DNA of 64,000 nt. Origin: Oceanicola sp. D3. GTDB lineage: Bacteria; Pseudomonadota; Alphaproteobacteria; Rhodobacterales; Rhodobacteraceae. Below are positions 39,271-49,075 of this stretch, piece by piece. The translations under genes and the position numbers were made by a program. The notes under the pieces were generated by a model. That model searched no databases and was not told the origin of the DNA. It worked only from the letters and a program-made list of their open reading frames with translations. The DNA is taken from contig NZ_CP040932.1 of assembly GCF_006351965.1 (NCBI RefSeq), positions 1,116,001 through 1,180,000 on the forward strand. Direction: 5' to 3'. Position 1 is the stretch's first letter; each line of letters starts with the position of its first letter.

Positions 39271-39855
39271 ATGTCTGAATTTACTGACTACATGCAACTG
39301 CAAACCAGCGCCGAGACTCTCTCGGCTCTGGAGGCGCAGATCGTGCAGTCAGTGGGTTCTGCAAGCCTGCCGCTCTACGAACTCTCTGGAGACGCCGGAG
39401 AAGACAGAGAGCTGGCAGAGGCTGTCTGGGCCGGGCTCGCCAAGCCGCATTGGATCATGATCGGAACCGACGGCACGCTTGAGCAGCTTGCACAGGCCGG
39501 CCCGGCCTATCACCACCTCGTTGAAGAAGACTTCGCCACCTGGTCGGTCACAACCTATTTGGACGGCGAAATCCTGTCTCTCGCCTTCCTCGCCGATCCG
39601 GCCAGCTACCGCGAGGCAACACTGAGATACGCCGCAACGCAGGTTTACGATCCCGCGCAGCACGGCGAAGAACTGGCACGCCTGGCGCGCTACTTCGGGG
39701 TCGACAGCGCCGCGCTTCACTCCACATTCCTGCCAGACGGCGGCGAAAGCTTCAGCGCCCTCATCGGCGCCCGCTACGAACAGATGGAAGACCTCAGCTC
39801 CCCCGACCTCGCTCCGGGGCAGGTGGAGCTGGGTGTGCTCTCATGGTTCGAATAG
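39271..39855 (+). CDS. Unknown protein between sdhD and sdhA
   Basis: 194 residues, acidic, no signal peptide or membrane helices, no recognised family. It starts nine bases after sdhD and ends 50 bp before sdhA, same strand, so it is almost certainly co-transcribed. Features include KPHWIMIGTDGTLEQLAQAGPAYHHLVEEDFATWSVTTYLDGEILSLAF and a Leu/Glu-rich C-terminus. A role in complex II biogenesis can only be guessed from position. Confidence 0.72.
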   Translation: MSEFTDYMQLQTSAETLSALEAQIVQSVGSASLPLYELSGDAGEDRELAEAVWAGLAKPHWIMIGTDGTLEQLAQAGPAYHHLVEEDFATWSVTTYLDGEILSLAFLADPASYREATLRYAATQVYDPAQHGEELARLARYFGVDSAALHSTFLPDGGESFSALIGARYEQMEDLSSPDLAPGQVELGVLSWFE

Positions 39856-39905
39856 TAGAAACAACCTGACGCGAAAGCGCCCGAGACAACCGCAAGGACG
39901 AGACC

Positions 39906-41711
39906 ATGGCAGCTTACGAATACGAGACGCACACCTATGACGTGGTGGTTGTGGGCGCAGGCGGCTCTGGCCTGCGAGCAACCCTCGGCATGGCCGAGCA
40001 GGGGCTGAAAACCGCCTGTGTCACCAAGGTCTTCCCGACCCGCTCGCACACCGTGGCGGCGCAGGGTGGCATTGCCGCGAGCCTCTCCAACATGGGCCCC
40101 GACCACTGGCAGTGGCACATGTATGACACCGTGAAGGGTTCCGATTGGCTGGGCGACACCGACGCGATGGAATATCTCGCCCGCGAGGCGCCCAAGGCGG
40201 TTTACGAGCTGGAGCACTACGGCGTGCCCTTCTCCCGTACCGAGGAAGGCAAGATCTACCAGCGCCCCTTCGGCGGCCACACCACCGAGTTTGGCGAGGG
40301 CCCGCCCGTGCAGCGCACCTGCGCCGCCGCCGACCGCACCGGCCATGCGATCCTGCACACGCTCTACGGCCAGTCGCTCAAGCACAACGCCGAATTCTAC
40401 ATCGAATATTTCGCCATCGACCTCATCATGGGCGATGACGGCGCCTGCCAGGGGGTGGTCTGCTGGAAGCTCGATGACGGCACCATTCACGTGTTCCGCG
40501 CCAAAATGGTAGTGCTGGCCACCGGCGGTTATGGCCGCGCCTACTTCTCCGCCACCTCCGCCCACACCTGCACCGGCGACGGCGGCGGCATGGCCGCCCG
40601 CGCTGGGCTGCCGCTTCAAGACATGGAGTTCGTCCAGTTCCACCCCACCGGCATCTACGGCTCCGGCTGCCTCATCACCGAGGGCGCGCGCGGCGAGGGC
40701 GGTTATCTGACCAACTCCGAGGGCGAGCGCTTCATGGAGCGCTATGCGCCCACCTACAAGGATCTCGCCTCGCGTGACGTCGTCAGCCGCTGCATGACGA
40801 TGGAAATCCGCGAGGGCAGGGGCGTGGGTAAGGAGAAAGATCACATCTTCCTCCACCTCAACCACCTGCCGCCTGAAACCTTGGCCGAGCGTCTGCCCGG
40901 CATCTCCGAGAGCGCCCGCATCTTCGCCGGGGTCGATCTGACGAAAGAGCCGATCCCGGTGCTCCCCACCGTGCACTACAACATGGGCGGCATCCCGACG
41001 AACTACTGGGGCGAGGTGCTGAACCCCACGGCGGATGACCCCGATGCCATCGCGCCCGGCCTCATGGCCGTGGGCGAAGCGGGCTGTGCCTCGGTGCATG
41101 GCGCCAACCGCCTCGGCTCCAACTCGCTGATCGACCTCGTGGTATTCGGCCGCGCCGCCGCGATCCGCGCCGCAAAGGTGGTGGACCCGGCCAGCGCCAA
41201 CCCCGACCTCAACACCGCCTCCGTCGACGCCGCGCTCGACCGCTTCGACAAGCTGCGCCACGCCGATGGCTCCATCTCCACTGCCGATCTGCGCGACGAG
41301 ATGCAGCGCACCATGCAGGCCGATGCGGCGGTGTTCCGCACCGACAAGACGCTGGCCGAAGGCGTGGAGAAGATGAAGGCCGTGGCCGCCAAGATGGACG
41401 ACATCAAGGTGACCGACCGCTCCCTCATCTGGAACTCCGACCTGATGGAAACGCTGGAGCTGACCAACCTCATGCCCAACGCGCTCGCCACCATCGTCGG
41501 CGCCGAGGCCCGCAAGGAAAGCCGCGGGGCCCACGCCCACGAGGATTACCCCGACCGTGACGACAACGAGTGGCGCAAGCACTCCCTCGCCACCGTCGAG
41601 GGCAACGAGGTAAACCTCAGCTACCGCCCCGTGCACCTCGACCCGCTCTCCAAGCACGAAGACGGCGGCATCGATCTCAAGAAGATCGCCCCCAAGGCGC
41701 GGGTCTATTGA
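39906..41711 (+). CDS. sdhA: Succinate dehydrogenase, flavoprotein subunit
   Basis: FAD-bearing catalytic subunit oxidising succinate to fumarate. The 601-residue product has [18 protein letters not shown] (FAD Rossmann) and [14 protein letters not shown] containing the His that covalently holds [24 protein letters not shown] and the substrate/proton-shuttle Arg region [14 protein letters not shown] follow, then [15 protein letters not shown], and the C-terminal capping and helical domain ends [17 protein letters not shown]. Length is normal. It is separated from sdhB by three unrelated genes. Confidence 0.96.
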   Translation: MAAYEYETHTYDVVVVGAGGSGLRATLGMAEQGLKTACVTKVFPTRSHTVAAQGGIAASLSNMGPDHWQWHMYDTVKGSDWLGDTDAMEYLAREAPKAVYELEHYGVPFSRTEEGKIYQRPFGGHTTEFGEGPPVQRTCAAADRTGHAILHTLYGQSLKHNAEFYIEYFAIDLIMGDDGACQGVVCWKLDDGTIHVFRAKMVVLATGGYGRAYFSATSAHTCTGDGGGMAARAGLPLQDMEFVQFHPTGIYGSGCLITEGARGEGGYLTNSEGERFMERYAPTYKDLASRDVVSRCMTMEIREGRGVGKEKDHIFLHLNHLPPETLAERLPGISESARIFAGVDLTKEPIPVLPTVHYNMGGIPTNYWGEVLNPTADDPDAIAPGLMAVGEAGCASVHGANRLGSNSLIDLVVFGRAAAIRAAKVVDPASANPDLNTASVDAALDRFDKLRHADGSISTADLRDEMQRTMQADAAVFRTDKTLAEGVEKMKAVAAKMDDIKVTDRSLIWNSDLMETLELTNLMPNALATIVGAEARKESRGAHAHEDYPDRDDNEWRKHSLATVEGNEVNLSYRPVHLDPLSKHEDGGIDLKKIAPKARVY

Positions 41712-41753
41712 GGCATTCGTGATGGGGCAGGGCACCATATCCCGGTGGGCGGC

Positions 41754-42509
41754 ATGATCGTCGCCAACCTCGCCACCTATCCGCCGCGCGAGAGCAACCT
41801 CGCTGATGTGGTCGCGGCCATCCTGCCGCAGGTCAACCGGTTGAATATTGTGCTCAACCAGTATGACGCCCCGCTGGAGGCCTTCGCGGGCGAGGAAAAG
41901 ATCGCCCAGATCATCCCCGATGAAGACCAGAAGGATGTGGGCAAGTTCTATCCCGATGTGAGCGGGGCCGACTGGGTGTTCATGATCGACGACGACATGA
42001 TCTACCCGCCCGATTTCGTGGCCAACTCCATCGCCGCGATGGAGGCGCTTGGGCCCGGCAAGTATCTGGGCGGCTATCACGGCTCACTCTACTACGAGCC
42101 GCAGTTCAGCCTCGCGCCCAGCAAGCTGCTGAAATACCTGCGCTACAAGCCCGTCAACATCGCCGACTACCGCAAACCCTTCCGCTTCTACGAAACGCTG
42201 GAAAAGCCCACGGTGGTCGACCAGATCGCCACCAATGCGGCGGTGATGCGCGGCGAGGACTTTCCGCTGCACAGCTACATGTCGGGCAGCCAGAAGTTCG
42301 TCGACGTGCGGCTGGCCCGCTGGTGCTTCGAGCGCGGCATTACCCCCGTCTGCCTGCCCCGCGCTGCCGGATGGCTGGGCGAGGTGCGCTTTGAAGAAAC
42401 CATCTTCCGTGGCTTCACCCGCCAGAACCCGCCCCACGTGGCCGAGGAAATCTGGACCTACGCGCTCAAGGTGCAGGGCCGTGGCCAACCGGTGGAGGCC
42501 GCCCGTTGA
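41754..42509 (+). CDS. GT-A-like glycosyltransferase-type protein (between sdhA and sdhB)
   Basis: 251 residues with a GT2-like fold signature: MIVANLATYPPRESNLADVVAAILPQVNRLNIVLNQYD, then ADWVFMIDDDMIYPPDFVANSIAAM carrying a DxD-type metal site. A C-terminal segment TNAAVMRGEDFPLHSYMSGSQKFVDVRLARWCFERG follows. I use the ATG at 41754; a GTG at 41745 is close by. Its stop overlaps the sulfotransferase ATG by one base. The pairing of a glycosyltransferase-like protein with a sulfotransferase suggests joint modification of a glycan, unrelated to complex II. Confidence 0.72.
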   Translation: MIVANLATYPPRESNLADVVAAILPQVNRLNIVLNQYDAPLEAFAGEEKIAQIIPDEDQKDVGKFYPDVSGADWVFMIDDDMIYPPDFVANSIAAMEALGPGKYLGGYHGSLYYEPQFSLAPSKLLKYLRYKPVNIADYRKPFRFYETLEKPTVVDQIATNAAVMRGEDFPLHSYMSGSQKFVDVRLARWCFERGITPVCLPRAAGWLGEVRFEETIFRGFTRQNPPHVAEEIWTYALKVQGRGQPVEAAR

Positions 42510-43324
42510 TGGCCCGCCTCATGTGCTTTGCCACCCACCACAAGTCCGGCACCGTCTGGATGCGCCGTACGATTCAGGCCATGGGTTGGGCGTTCGATCT
42601 CGATTGGCACGGCATCTGGCGCGACGAGGCGATGTGGAAAGTGCCCGCCGAGGGCCGTGCCTTCCTCGTCAACTGGGCGGGCTACTTCCCGCCTGACCTC
42701 TGGGCGCGAGACGACGTTGCCTTTGTCCATGTCATCCGCGACCCGCGAGACATCATGCTTTCGGGCTGCGTCTATCACCACTTTGCCGCCAAGCAGGGCG
42801 AGAAATGGCTGCATGAGCCGCGCGAGGAACTCGGCGGCAAGAGCTACCAGCAGCACCTGAACGCGCTACAAGACGACGAGGCCAAGCTGCTCTTCGAGAT
42901 GGACGGCAAGCACCGCGAAACCGTGGAAGAAATGCGCGCCTGGCCCTGGGGTGATCCGCGCGTCTTCGAATTGAAGTACGAAGACCTCATCGAAGATACC
43001 GATTGCGCCCTCTTCGGCGCTGCGATGGCCCACCTCGGGCTTGAGGGCGACGAGCTGGAAACCGCCAAAAAGGCCTTCTGGGAGCAGTCGCTCTTTGGCG
43101 GAATGGCCAAGATCGATGACCGCCCCCGCCACCTCATGGGCCATGTCGCAAGCGAAGGGGCGCTCAAGCGGTGGCAAACCGAGTTGCCGCCCGCCGTGGC
43201 GCAGGTTTACGCTGAGCGCTACGGGGCCGACCTTGCCGCGCTGGGCTACGAGGCTGATGACAGCTGGCTTGCGCGGCTTCAGGCCCCGGCTCCTGCCGAG
43301 CCGCACGAAAGGGCCCACCCATGA
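42509..43324 (+). CDS. PAPS-dependent sulfotransferase
   Basis: 271-residue cytosolic sulfotransferase-domain protein. The PAPS 5'-phosphosulfate loop is HHKSGTVWM (residues 10-18) and the 3'-phosphate motif is VHVIRDPRDIMLSG. FELKYEDLIED and a C-terminal Arg/Lys region complete the family pattern. It would transfer sulfate to a hydroxyl or amine acceptor that cannot be deduced. The ATG at 42509 overlaps the preceding stop (TGATG) and the gene's end overlaps the lipoprotein start (ATGA), so three genes between sdhA and sdhB are coupled. Confidence 0.82.
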   Translation: MARLMCFATHHKSGTVWMRRTIQAMGWAFDLDWHGIWRDEAMWKVPAEGRAFLVNWAGYFPPDLWARDDVAFVHVIRDPRDIMLSGCVYHHFAAKQGEKWLHEPREELGGKSYQQHLNALQDDEAKLLFEMDGKHRETVEEMRAWPWGDPRVFELKYEDLIEDTDCALFGAAMAHLGLEGDELETAKKAFWEQSLFGGMAKIDDRPRHLMGHVASEGALKRWQTELPPAVAQVYAERYGADLAALGYEADDSWLARLQAPAPAEPHERAHP

Positions 43325-43638
43325 TCCTCCGCGCCATCCTTCCGCTGATGCTCCTGCTCGCCGCCTGCGACGCCAACCCCGTCGACATCGTCGCGCGGGA
43401 GGCGGCCAAGAGCGTGGTGCGCCCCATCGTGCAGGAAAAGCTGCCCGGCGTGCCGCCCGATCTGGTGACCGAATGCCTGATCGACAACATGAGCGCGGGC
43501 GAAATCTCGACGCTGGCGCAGGAGGCCGCCACCGGCATCTCGCCGCGCTCGACCGAAATCGTTGTGGCCACCGCCCAACGCCCCGAAGCTATCAATTGTA
43601 TCACGCGGGAAGGTCTCCCGCTGATCCTGAACGGATAG
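43321..43638 (+). CDS. Small putative lipoprotein (upstream of sdhB)
   Basis: 105 residues beginning MILRAILPLMLLLAACDANP; LLAAC is a lipobox. The mature part has two Cys (VTECLID and AINCITR) consistent with one disulfide, and a conserved-looking SVVRPIVQEKLPGVPPDL. No named family recognised. It overlaps the sulfotransferase stop by four bases and ends 11 bp before sdhB. Confidence 0.75.
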   Translation: MILRAILPLMLLLAACDANPVDIVAREAAKSVVRPIVQEKLPGVPPDLVTECLIDNMSAGEISTLAQEAATGISPRSTEIVVATAQRPEAINCITREGLPLILNG

Positions 43639-43649
43639 GAGCCTGACCC

Positions 43650-44429
43650 ATGGTCCAGCTGACACTGCCCAAGAACTCCCGCATCACCACCGGCAAGACC
43701 TGGCCGAAGCCCGAAGGGGCGACCAATGTGCGGAAGTTCCAGATCTACCGCTACGATCCGGACTCGGGCAATAACCCGGCGGTCGATACCTATTTCATCG
43801 ACATGGACCAATGCGGCCCGATGGTTCTGGACGCGCTGATCAAGATCAAGAACGAGATCGACCCCACGCTCACCTTCCGCCGCTCCTGCCGCGAGGGCAT
43901 CTGCGGTTCCTGCGCGATGAACATCGACGGCATCAACACGCTGGCCTGCATCTATGGCATGGACGAGATCAAGGGCGACGTGAAGATCTACCCGCTACCG
44001 CATATGCCGGTGGTCAAGGATCTCATCCCCGACCTCACCCATTTCTACGCCCAGCACGCCTCGATCATGCCCTGGCTGGAAACCAAGACGCAGCGCCCCG
44101 AGAAGGAGTGGAAGCAAAGCATCGAAGACCGCAAGAAGCTCGACGGCCTCTATGAATGCGTGATGTGCGCCTCCTGCTCCACCGCCTGCCCGAGCTACTG
44201 GTGGAACTCCGATCGCTACCTCGGCCCCGCCGCGCTGCTCCACGCCTATCGCTGGATCATCGACAGCCGTGACGAGGCCACCGGCGAGCGGCTGGACGAG
44301 CTGGAAGACCCCTTCAAGCTCTACCGCTGCCACACCATCATGAACTGCGCCAAGACCTGCCCCAAGGGCCTGAACCCGGCCAAGGCCATCGCGCATATCA
44401 AGAAGATGATGGTCGAGCGGGTGGTGTGA
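43650..44429 (+). CDS. sdhB: Succinate dehydrogenase, iron-sulfur subunit
   Basis: Electron-transfer subunit of complex II, 259 residues. The [2Fe-2S] site is [16 protein letters not shown] with a further Cys in NTLAC. The [4Fe-4S] and [3Fe-4S] sites are [16 protein letters not shown] and [17 protein letters not shown]. It ends the sdh unit that began at sdhC and is preceded by GGAGCCTGACC. All ligand cysteines are present. Confidence 0.96.
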   Translation: MVQLTLPKNSRITTGKTWPKPEGATNVRKFQIYRYDPDSGNNPAVDTYFIDMDQCGPMVLDALIKIKNEIDPTLTFRRSCREGICGSCAMNIDGINTLACIYGMDEIKGDVKIYPLPHMPVVKDLIPDLTHFYAQHASIMPWLETKTQRPEKEWKQSIEDRKKLDGLYECVMCASCSTACPSYWWNSDRYLGPAALLHAYRWIIDSRDEATGERLDELEDPFKLYRCHTIMNCAKTCPKGLNPAKAIAHIKKMMVERVV

Positions 44430-44524
44430 TGCGCCTTGCCGTCAGCGCCGTGGGGCGTGGTAAGGGCACGGCCCGCACCACTCCCGTGGCGCCGGCGGTT
44501 GCGTCTTTCGTCTAACGCGCCGTG

Positions 44525-45172
44525 ATGCTCTGGCTCCTTGCCTGCGCCGTCGTGGCATGGCTCGCCGGAGCAGCCGGTTGGCTTTGGTTCTGTGCCGGGC
44601 TGCGCCATCAAGGCGCGCGGGGCAGGGCAGGGCGCATCGCTGTTCAACTCTCAGGCTTTGCCCTGCTGGCAGGCACAATGGCCGGAAGCCCCCTGATCGC
44701 GCTTGCCGGCGCCGCCTTCCCTCCCTCCGCGCTCTTTCTGATGGGCCGCATCCTGCGTGCCCCTGCGCTCGCCGCCGAGCTGGCACCTTGGGCGCTCGGT
44801 GGCTTTCTCCTCGCTGGCCTGGGCGGTTTGCTCTTTCTCAAATGGCGCGGTGCCCGCCCCGTTTGGGCATTGGGTGTCGCGCTGCTTGCGGGCACTTTGG
44901 CGATGGTCGTCGCAGGAGAGCTAACAAGCCGCCGGGCGATGTGTGCCGAAGCGGCCAAGCATGGAGCCACTGCCTTCATGCGCAACAGTTTTTCGTGGAG
45001 CCTGCGCCACCCGAGGCGCGAGTATAACTTCGAGGTCCACGCGCTGTCTCAGCAAGATGATGTTACCCGGGTCTGGAGCTACCAGCACATGCGTTGGGAC
45101 GTGATCCCGCCGACAGTCTCGCAAAACATAGACGCGCCGCCGCACCGCATGGTCTGCCCGCGCCAGCCCTGA
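44525..45172 (+). CDS. Multi-spanning membrane protein, unknown
   Basis: 215 residues with about four hydrophobic helices in the first 130 residues (LWLLACAVVAWLAGAAGWLWF, IAVQLSGFALLAGTMAGSPL, LAPWALGGFLLAGLGGLLFL, VWALGVALLAGTLAMVVAG) and a soluble C-terminal part with MRNSFSWSLRHPRREYNFEVHAL. No family recognised. The ATG at 44525 is preferred over the GTG at 44522. It lies 95 bp after sdhB on the same strand, and the ribosome site is weak. Confidence 0.6.
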   Translation: MLWLLACAVVAWLAGAAGWLWFCAGLRHQGARGRAGRIAVQLSGFALLAGTMAGSPLIALAGAAFPPSALFLMGRILRAPALAAELAPWALGGFLLAGLGGLLFLKWRGARPVWALGVALLAGTLAMVVAGELTSRRAMCAEAAKHGATAFMRNSFSWSLRHPRREYNFEVHALSQQDDVTRVWSYQHMRWDVIPPTVSQNIDAPPHRMVCPRQP

Positions 45173-45181
45173 GCGCGCAAG

Positions 45182-45706
45182 TCAGTGCCGCATTGCCTCT
45201 TCGCGCGAAAATGGCTGACGGCCCCGAAACTCGGCAGGCACCAGCGCGTCCACCGCGTCGCCCTCCGCCTGCCAGCGCCAGCCGCGCCAGTCGTGGGTAA
45301 AGATCAGGTCTTCCCGTTCAATCTCGGTGGTGGTCTTTTTCAGCTTGCCCAAAACGCCCGGATGGGTGGGAGAGGCAACGCCGATGGTAAAGGCCATTTG
45401 GCAATTGAAGGCATCTTCCCGCAGCCGTTTGCAGGCCCCGCGAAAGTCGCTGTAGGTCACACAAATCTCGACCTCGGGAAATTTGCGCAGGTTGGAGCGA
45501 AAGCCAGAAGGGCAGTTGTTCGTCGGATACTGCTTGTTCAGGGCGTTGAGAAAGCCGCGTTTCAAGTCGCCCGAATGTGGCTCGGGGCTGATGAGCTTGG
45601 CCGTTGCGTAGGCCGGGATCACCTTGGCGGGTACCTCCGGCGGGGCGTCGACAGGCCCGGACAAAAAAATTGCGGAGAGGACGGAACCAAGTGCGGGCAG
45701 AAGCAT
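45182..45706 (-). CDS. Exported protein of unknown function
   Basis: 174 residues from the ATG at 45706, which follows CGGAGG; an in-frame ATG at 45727 lies upstream of that site. A hydrophobic N-terminus (LLPALGSVLSAIFLSGPVDA) may be a signal peptide. The mature part contains three Cys-bearing segments (NNCPSGFR, EICVTYSD, GACKRLRED) and DLIFTHDWRGWRWQAEGDAVDALVP. It is convergent with the preceding membrane-protein gene. No domain recognised. Confidence 0.65.
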   Translation of the reverse strand: MLLPALGSVLSAIFLSGPVDAPPEVPAKVIPAYATAKLISPEPHSGDLKRGFLNALNKQYPTNNCPSGFRSNLRKFPEVEICVTYSDFRGACKRLREDAFNCQMAFTIGVASPTHPGVLGKLKKTTTEIEREDLIFTHDWRGWRWQAEGDAVDALVPAEFRGRQPFSREEAMRH

Positions 45707-45914
45707 TATACCTCCGTTGACTGCCATTCGGGTGTTGGGTCGTACGTGCTCAACTCCACCCTAGACTGCTGTCTTCCGCCCTGTCATCCCCCTGTTACCT
45801 TGAAATCCAGTTAATGCCCGCCGATTGCGCGGCCTGCTGCGCCCGTGCCCTTTCACTGGGCGCAACTGTCTGCTTACATTCACGCCGAGCAGTCACAATC
45901 CCCTGAGCCCCATC

Positions 45915-46763
45915 ATGAGCACACAAGAGCCCGATTATGCCGAGGCCGCCCGCGCGGTGCCGCCGGTCATTTGCTATTCGCCGCACAGCCTGCCGCAGCC
46001 GGACCTTGGGCTATACAGCCGTGCCCGCGCGCAGGCCCGCAAAACCGGCGAAGAGCTTGTGCCGCCCCGCGAGGCGCGCTGCATTCCGGTGCGGGCCGGC
46101 CAGTTCCTGCGCATTTCCTGTCCGGAGGGCGGGCAGGTGGGCGATTTGAATCTGTGGAACCTCGCCAATCTTTCCGAGCGCTTCTACTCGGGCAAAACCC
46201 GGGCACTGCATGGCACGCATATCACCACGGGCGATCGCATGTGGTCATCCTTCCCCACGCTTCGTCCCATGGCCACCCTCACCGCCGACAGCCTTGCCTG
46301 GTATGGGGCAGATGAATTCGGCGGCCGGGTGCATGATGTCATCGGCACCCGCTGCGACCCCTACACCAACACCCTGCTGACAGGAGGCCAGTACCACCAC
46401 TGCTGCCACTCCAACCTCACCCGCGCCCTCGCCGCATGGACGGGGGAGGGCATCCAGGGTGCCGAGCCTCTGGTGCACGACGTCCTGAACGTCTTCATGT
46501 GCACCGGCTTCACTGCCGACACTGGCCAGTATTTCATGAAGGCCACGCCCGCGCGGCAAGGCGATTACATCGAACTCTTCGCCGAGATCGACCTGCTCGC
46601 CGGGCTGTCCGCCTGCCCGGGCGGCGACTGCGGCGCAGAGCACAGCTCTGATACCGCCCAGTGCTACCCGCTCCTTTGCGAGGTGTTCGCCCCGCCGCCC
46701 GCCGCACTGGAGGGCTGGCAGAGCCCGCCAGTCAACGGCTACGACCGAACCCACGGTTCGTGA
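45915..46763 (+). CDS. DUF1989 family protein (urea carboxylase-associated type)
   Basis: 282-residue protein with the DUF1989 pattern: ARCIPVRAGQFLRISCPEGGQVGDLNLWNLAN, then GTHITTGDRMWSSFPTLRPMATLTAD, and CHSNLTRALA with nearby His/Cys residues that could bind a metal. VLNVFMCTGFTADTGQYFMKATPARQGDYIELFAEIDLLAGLSACPGGD completes the fold. Relatives are often encoded near urea or guanidine-derivative carboxylases; no such genes are present here. The ATG at 45915 starts 30 codons into a longer open frame and gives the expected family N-terminus. Confidence 0.8.
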   Translation: MSTQEPDYAEAARAVPPVICYSPHSLPQPDLGLYSRARAQARKTGEELVPPREARCIPVRAGQFLRISCPEGGQVGDLNLWNLANLSERFYSGKTRALHGTHITTGDRMWSSFPTLRPMATLTADSLAWYGADEFGGRVHDVIGTRCDPYTNTLLTGGQYHHCCHSNLTRALAAWTGEGIQGAEPLVHDVLNVFMCTGFTADTGQYFMKATPARQGDYIELFAEIDLLAGLSACPGGDCGAEHSSDTAQCYPLLCEVFAPPPAALEGWQSPPVNGYDRTHGS

Positions 46764-46790
46764 GGGCGGATCGGTGAGCGAAACCCACCG

Positions 46791-47774
46791 CTAGCAATAG
46801 CGCTCAACCCCGATGGTCTGCGCGTCAGAATACCTGTCGCCATGGGCAAACCCTACCGGCAGGATCGCCTCGATCTCGGCATAATCCTCCGCCGTCAGCT
46901 CCATCTCTGCGGCGTCCACCCATTCCTGCAAATGCGCGCCCGTGCGCGTGCCGGGGATCGGGATAAGATGATCGCCGCGGCCCAGCACCCAAGCCATCGC
47001 CAGCTTCGAGGTCGGCACGCCCCGCCCAGCGGCATAGGCGCGGAAACCGTCCAGCGCCTTCTGGTTATAGCTGCGGTTGGGCTCCTGCCAACGCGGGCTG
47101 TTCCGGCGAAAGTCGGTTTCGGCCATGGTCTCGGGGTTAGGCACCGTGTCGCTCAACTCGCCGCGCGCCAGCGGGCTGAAAGGCACAAAAGCCACGCCCA
47201 GCTCTTTGCAGGCCTGAATCACACCCATCTCGGGTTGGCGCGACCAGAGCGAATATTCGTTCTGCACCGCCATCACTGGCTTCACCGCATGAGCGCGGCG
47301 AATGGTGGCGGGCGCCACTTCGCTCAGCCCGTAGCCCCCAATCAGCCCTTCTTCCATAAACTTGGCCATAGTTTCAGCCAGCTCCTCCACCGGCCGCTCC
47401 TGCTCTCGCCGATGGGCGTAGAATAGGCCAACACTGCTCACGCCCAGCCGTTCAAGGCTCTTTTCCAATTCGCTGCGCAGGTGGTCTTCGTCATTGCGAT
47501 AGTGCCGCGTCGGCTTGGGCACGATAGAGGCTTTGGTGGCAATCACCGGCGTCGCATCGGTGCCCTTCAGCCATTCGCCAATCGCGCTCTCCGACCGGCC
47601 CATGCCGTAGATGTTCGCCGTATCCAAAAAGTCGATCCCGGCAGCCCATGCGGTATCAAGGCAGGCGACAGATGTTTCCAGATCGGTTTCGCCAAAAAAA
47701 CCAGCAAATGACATACAGCCCAAGCCGATTGCCGAAACCTCTGGCCCGTTCGCACCAAGTTTGCGTTTCTTCAT
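46791..47774 (-). CDS. Aldo/keto reductase
   Basis: 327-residue NADPH-dependent aldo/keto reductase resembling the YakC/AKR13-type subgroup. The N-terminus MKKRKLGANGPEVSAIGLGCMSFAG and the catalytic tetrad are visible: Asp in FLDTANIYG with the following Tyr, Lys in VIATKASI, and His in LFYAHRRE. A C-terminal cofactor segment (PIPGTRTGAHLQEWVDAAEMELT) is present. It is the leftward neighbour of deoD, 12 bp apart. Substrate unknown. Confidence 0.88.
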   Translation of the reverse strand: MKKRKLGANGPEVSAIGLGCMSFAGFFGETDLETSVACLDTAWAAGIDFLDTANIYGMGRSESAIGEWLKGTDATPVIATKASIVPKPTRHYRNDEDHLRSELEKSLERLGVSSVGLFYAHRREQERPVEELAETMAKFMEEGLIGGYGLSEVAPATIRRAHAVKPVMAVQNEYSLWSRQPEMGVIQACKELGVAFVPFSPLARGELSDTVPNPETMAETDFRRNSPRWQEPNRSYNQKALDGFRAYAAGRGVPTSKLAMAWVLGRGDHLIPIPGTRTGAHLQEWVDAAEMELTAEDYAEIEAILPVGFAHGDRYSDAQTIGVERYC

Positions 47775-47786
47775 TTCTTGAGTCCT

Positions 47787-48494
47787 TTATTCAGGAAAGG
47801 CCGCTTCCAACGCGATTTCGACCATATCGCCGAAAGTCTTTTCGCGCGCATCACTCGGAAGCGCCTCATGGGTTTTCAGATGGTCAGAAACGGTAAGCAC
47901 GGCAAGCGCCCTGCAACCGTAGCGGGCGGCAAGAGTGTAAAGTTCGGCCGCCTCCATTTCGACGGCCAGAATTCCGTGACGCTCCATTTGCTCGTTCAAA
48001 TCGGGGCGCTCGTCATAAAACACATCCGACGAATAGATGCCGCCAACATGGGTCGTGATAGATTTCGCCTCCGCTGCCTTGGCCGCTGCGCGCAGCAGGG
48101 ACCAATCGGCACAGGGCGCGAAGTTCAATTCCCGAAATATCCCGCGCGACGGGGTCGAAAGCGTGCTCGCCGTCATGGCCAGCACCACGTCCCGCACCGC
48201 AACGGCCTCCTGCATCGCCCCGCAGGAGCCGATGCGGATGAGCGTTTTCGCTCCATAATCGCGGATCAACTCATTTGCGTAGATCGACAGCGAAGGCATC
48301 CCCATGCCGCTGCCCTGGATCGTCACCGCATGGCCGCGCCACGTGCCGGTGAATCCCAGCATGCCGCGCACCTCGTTGATGCACTTGGGTTTTTCAAGGA
48401 AGGTTTCTGCTGCCCAACGGGCACGATACGGATCGCCCGGAAGCAAGACCACCTCGGCGATCTCGCCCGGCTTTGCGCCGATATGCACTGTCAT
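47787..48494 (-). CDS. deoD: Purine nucleoside phosphorylase (DeoD type)
   Basis: Hexameric-type purine nucleoside phosphorylase, 235 residues, cleaving purine (deoxy)nucleosides with phosphate. The start [25 protein letters not shown] has the phosphate-binding loop. [29 protein letters not shown], the base/ribose-binding [10 protein letters not shown] and VSDH with the catalytic Asp follow the DeoD pattern. It is transcribed leftward with the aldo/keto reductase gene, 12 bp apart. Salvage partners are not visible nearby. Confidence 0.92.
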   Translation of the reverse strand: MTVHIGAKPGEIAEVVLLPGDPYRARWAAETFLEKPKCINEVRGMLGFTGTWRGHAVTIQGSGMGMPSLSIYANELIRDYGAKTLIRIGSCGAMQEAVAVRDVVLAMTASTLSTPSRGIFRELNFAPCADWSLLRAAAKAAEAKSITTHVGGIYSSDVFYDERPDLNEQMERHGILAVEMEAAELYTLAARYGCRALAVLTVSDHLKTHEALPSDAREKTFGDMVEIALEAAFPE

Positions 48495-48553
48495 GCGCTG
48501 TCCCTCTGTCTGTCAGGGGGCGGCTCTTCTGTCCGCCCCGCACAGAAGATGGC

Positions 48554-48889
48554 TCAGATAGCGAAATCCTCAAGCGACTTTCCCGCCTCAAGGCCCGACT
48601 TGATCCAGGCGGGCTGACGGCCGCGCCCAGTCCACGTCTGGCTCTTGTCGTCAGGATTGGCGTACTTCGGCGCGCCTTTCGGGCCCGATGCTTTGGCGCC
48701 CTTACGGCCGCGTTTCGCCGCACCGCCGGTCAATTCATCAAGGCTGAACCCATGGGCCAACGCGGCCTTTTCAGCAGCGGCTTTCGCAGCTTTGCGATCT
48801 TCTTCGGCAGCCTTTTCCAGTGCCTTTTCGACATCCGCTTTCAGCTTTTCCAGCTCTTTGCGGTTCATCCCCTTGAGGCTTACGGCCAT
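48554..48889 (-). CDS. H-NS/HvrA-family nucleoid-associated protein
   Basis: 111-residue H-NS histone-like protein. An N-terminal coiled-coil (LKGMNRKELEKLKADVEKALEKAAEED) mediates oligomerisation, a basic Ala/Lys linker follows, and the C-terminal DNA-binding module is PKYANPDDKSQTWTGRGRQPAWI, the variant H-NS motif. Family members silence AT-rich or foreign DNA and in Rhodobacter (HvrA) affect photosynthesis and nitrogen genes. The gene is monocistronic and leftward. The tRNA-Ala island would be a natural target, but no direct link is visible. Confidence 0.87.
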   Translation of the reverse strand: MAVSLKGMNRKELEKLKADVEKALEKAAEEDRKAAKAAAEKAALAHGFSLDELTGGAAKRGRKGAKASGPKGAPKYANPDDKSQTWTGRGRQPAWIKSGLEAGKSLEDFAI

Positions 48890-49075
48890 TATGAAACCCT
48901 TCCTAGTTGTTCCGGTTATCGTGTGAGTGGTTACGCGGGAACGTTAAATAGCGCCCAAAAATACAGGCAGCCCGCAAGAGCCCACCATAAGCGAATTAAA
49001 AATGAATTAAAAGTGTCAGAGTTCCAAGAGCCATTTCGCCCCAGAATTCCGGCCAATCGCCCTCGCGCGGCAATC

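Noticed and set aside
48890-49075. Small ORFs between the H-NS-like gene and ecm
   Set aside because: Short, AT-rich, no ribosome sites; probably promoter and 3' untranslated sequence only.
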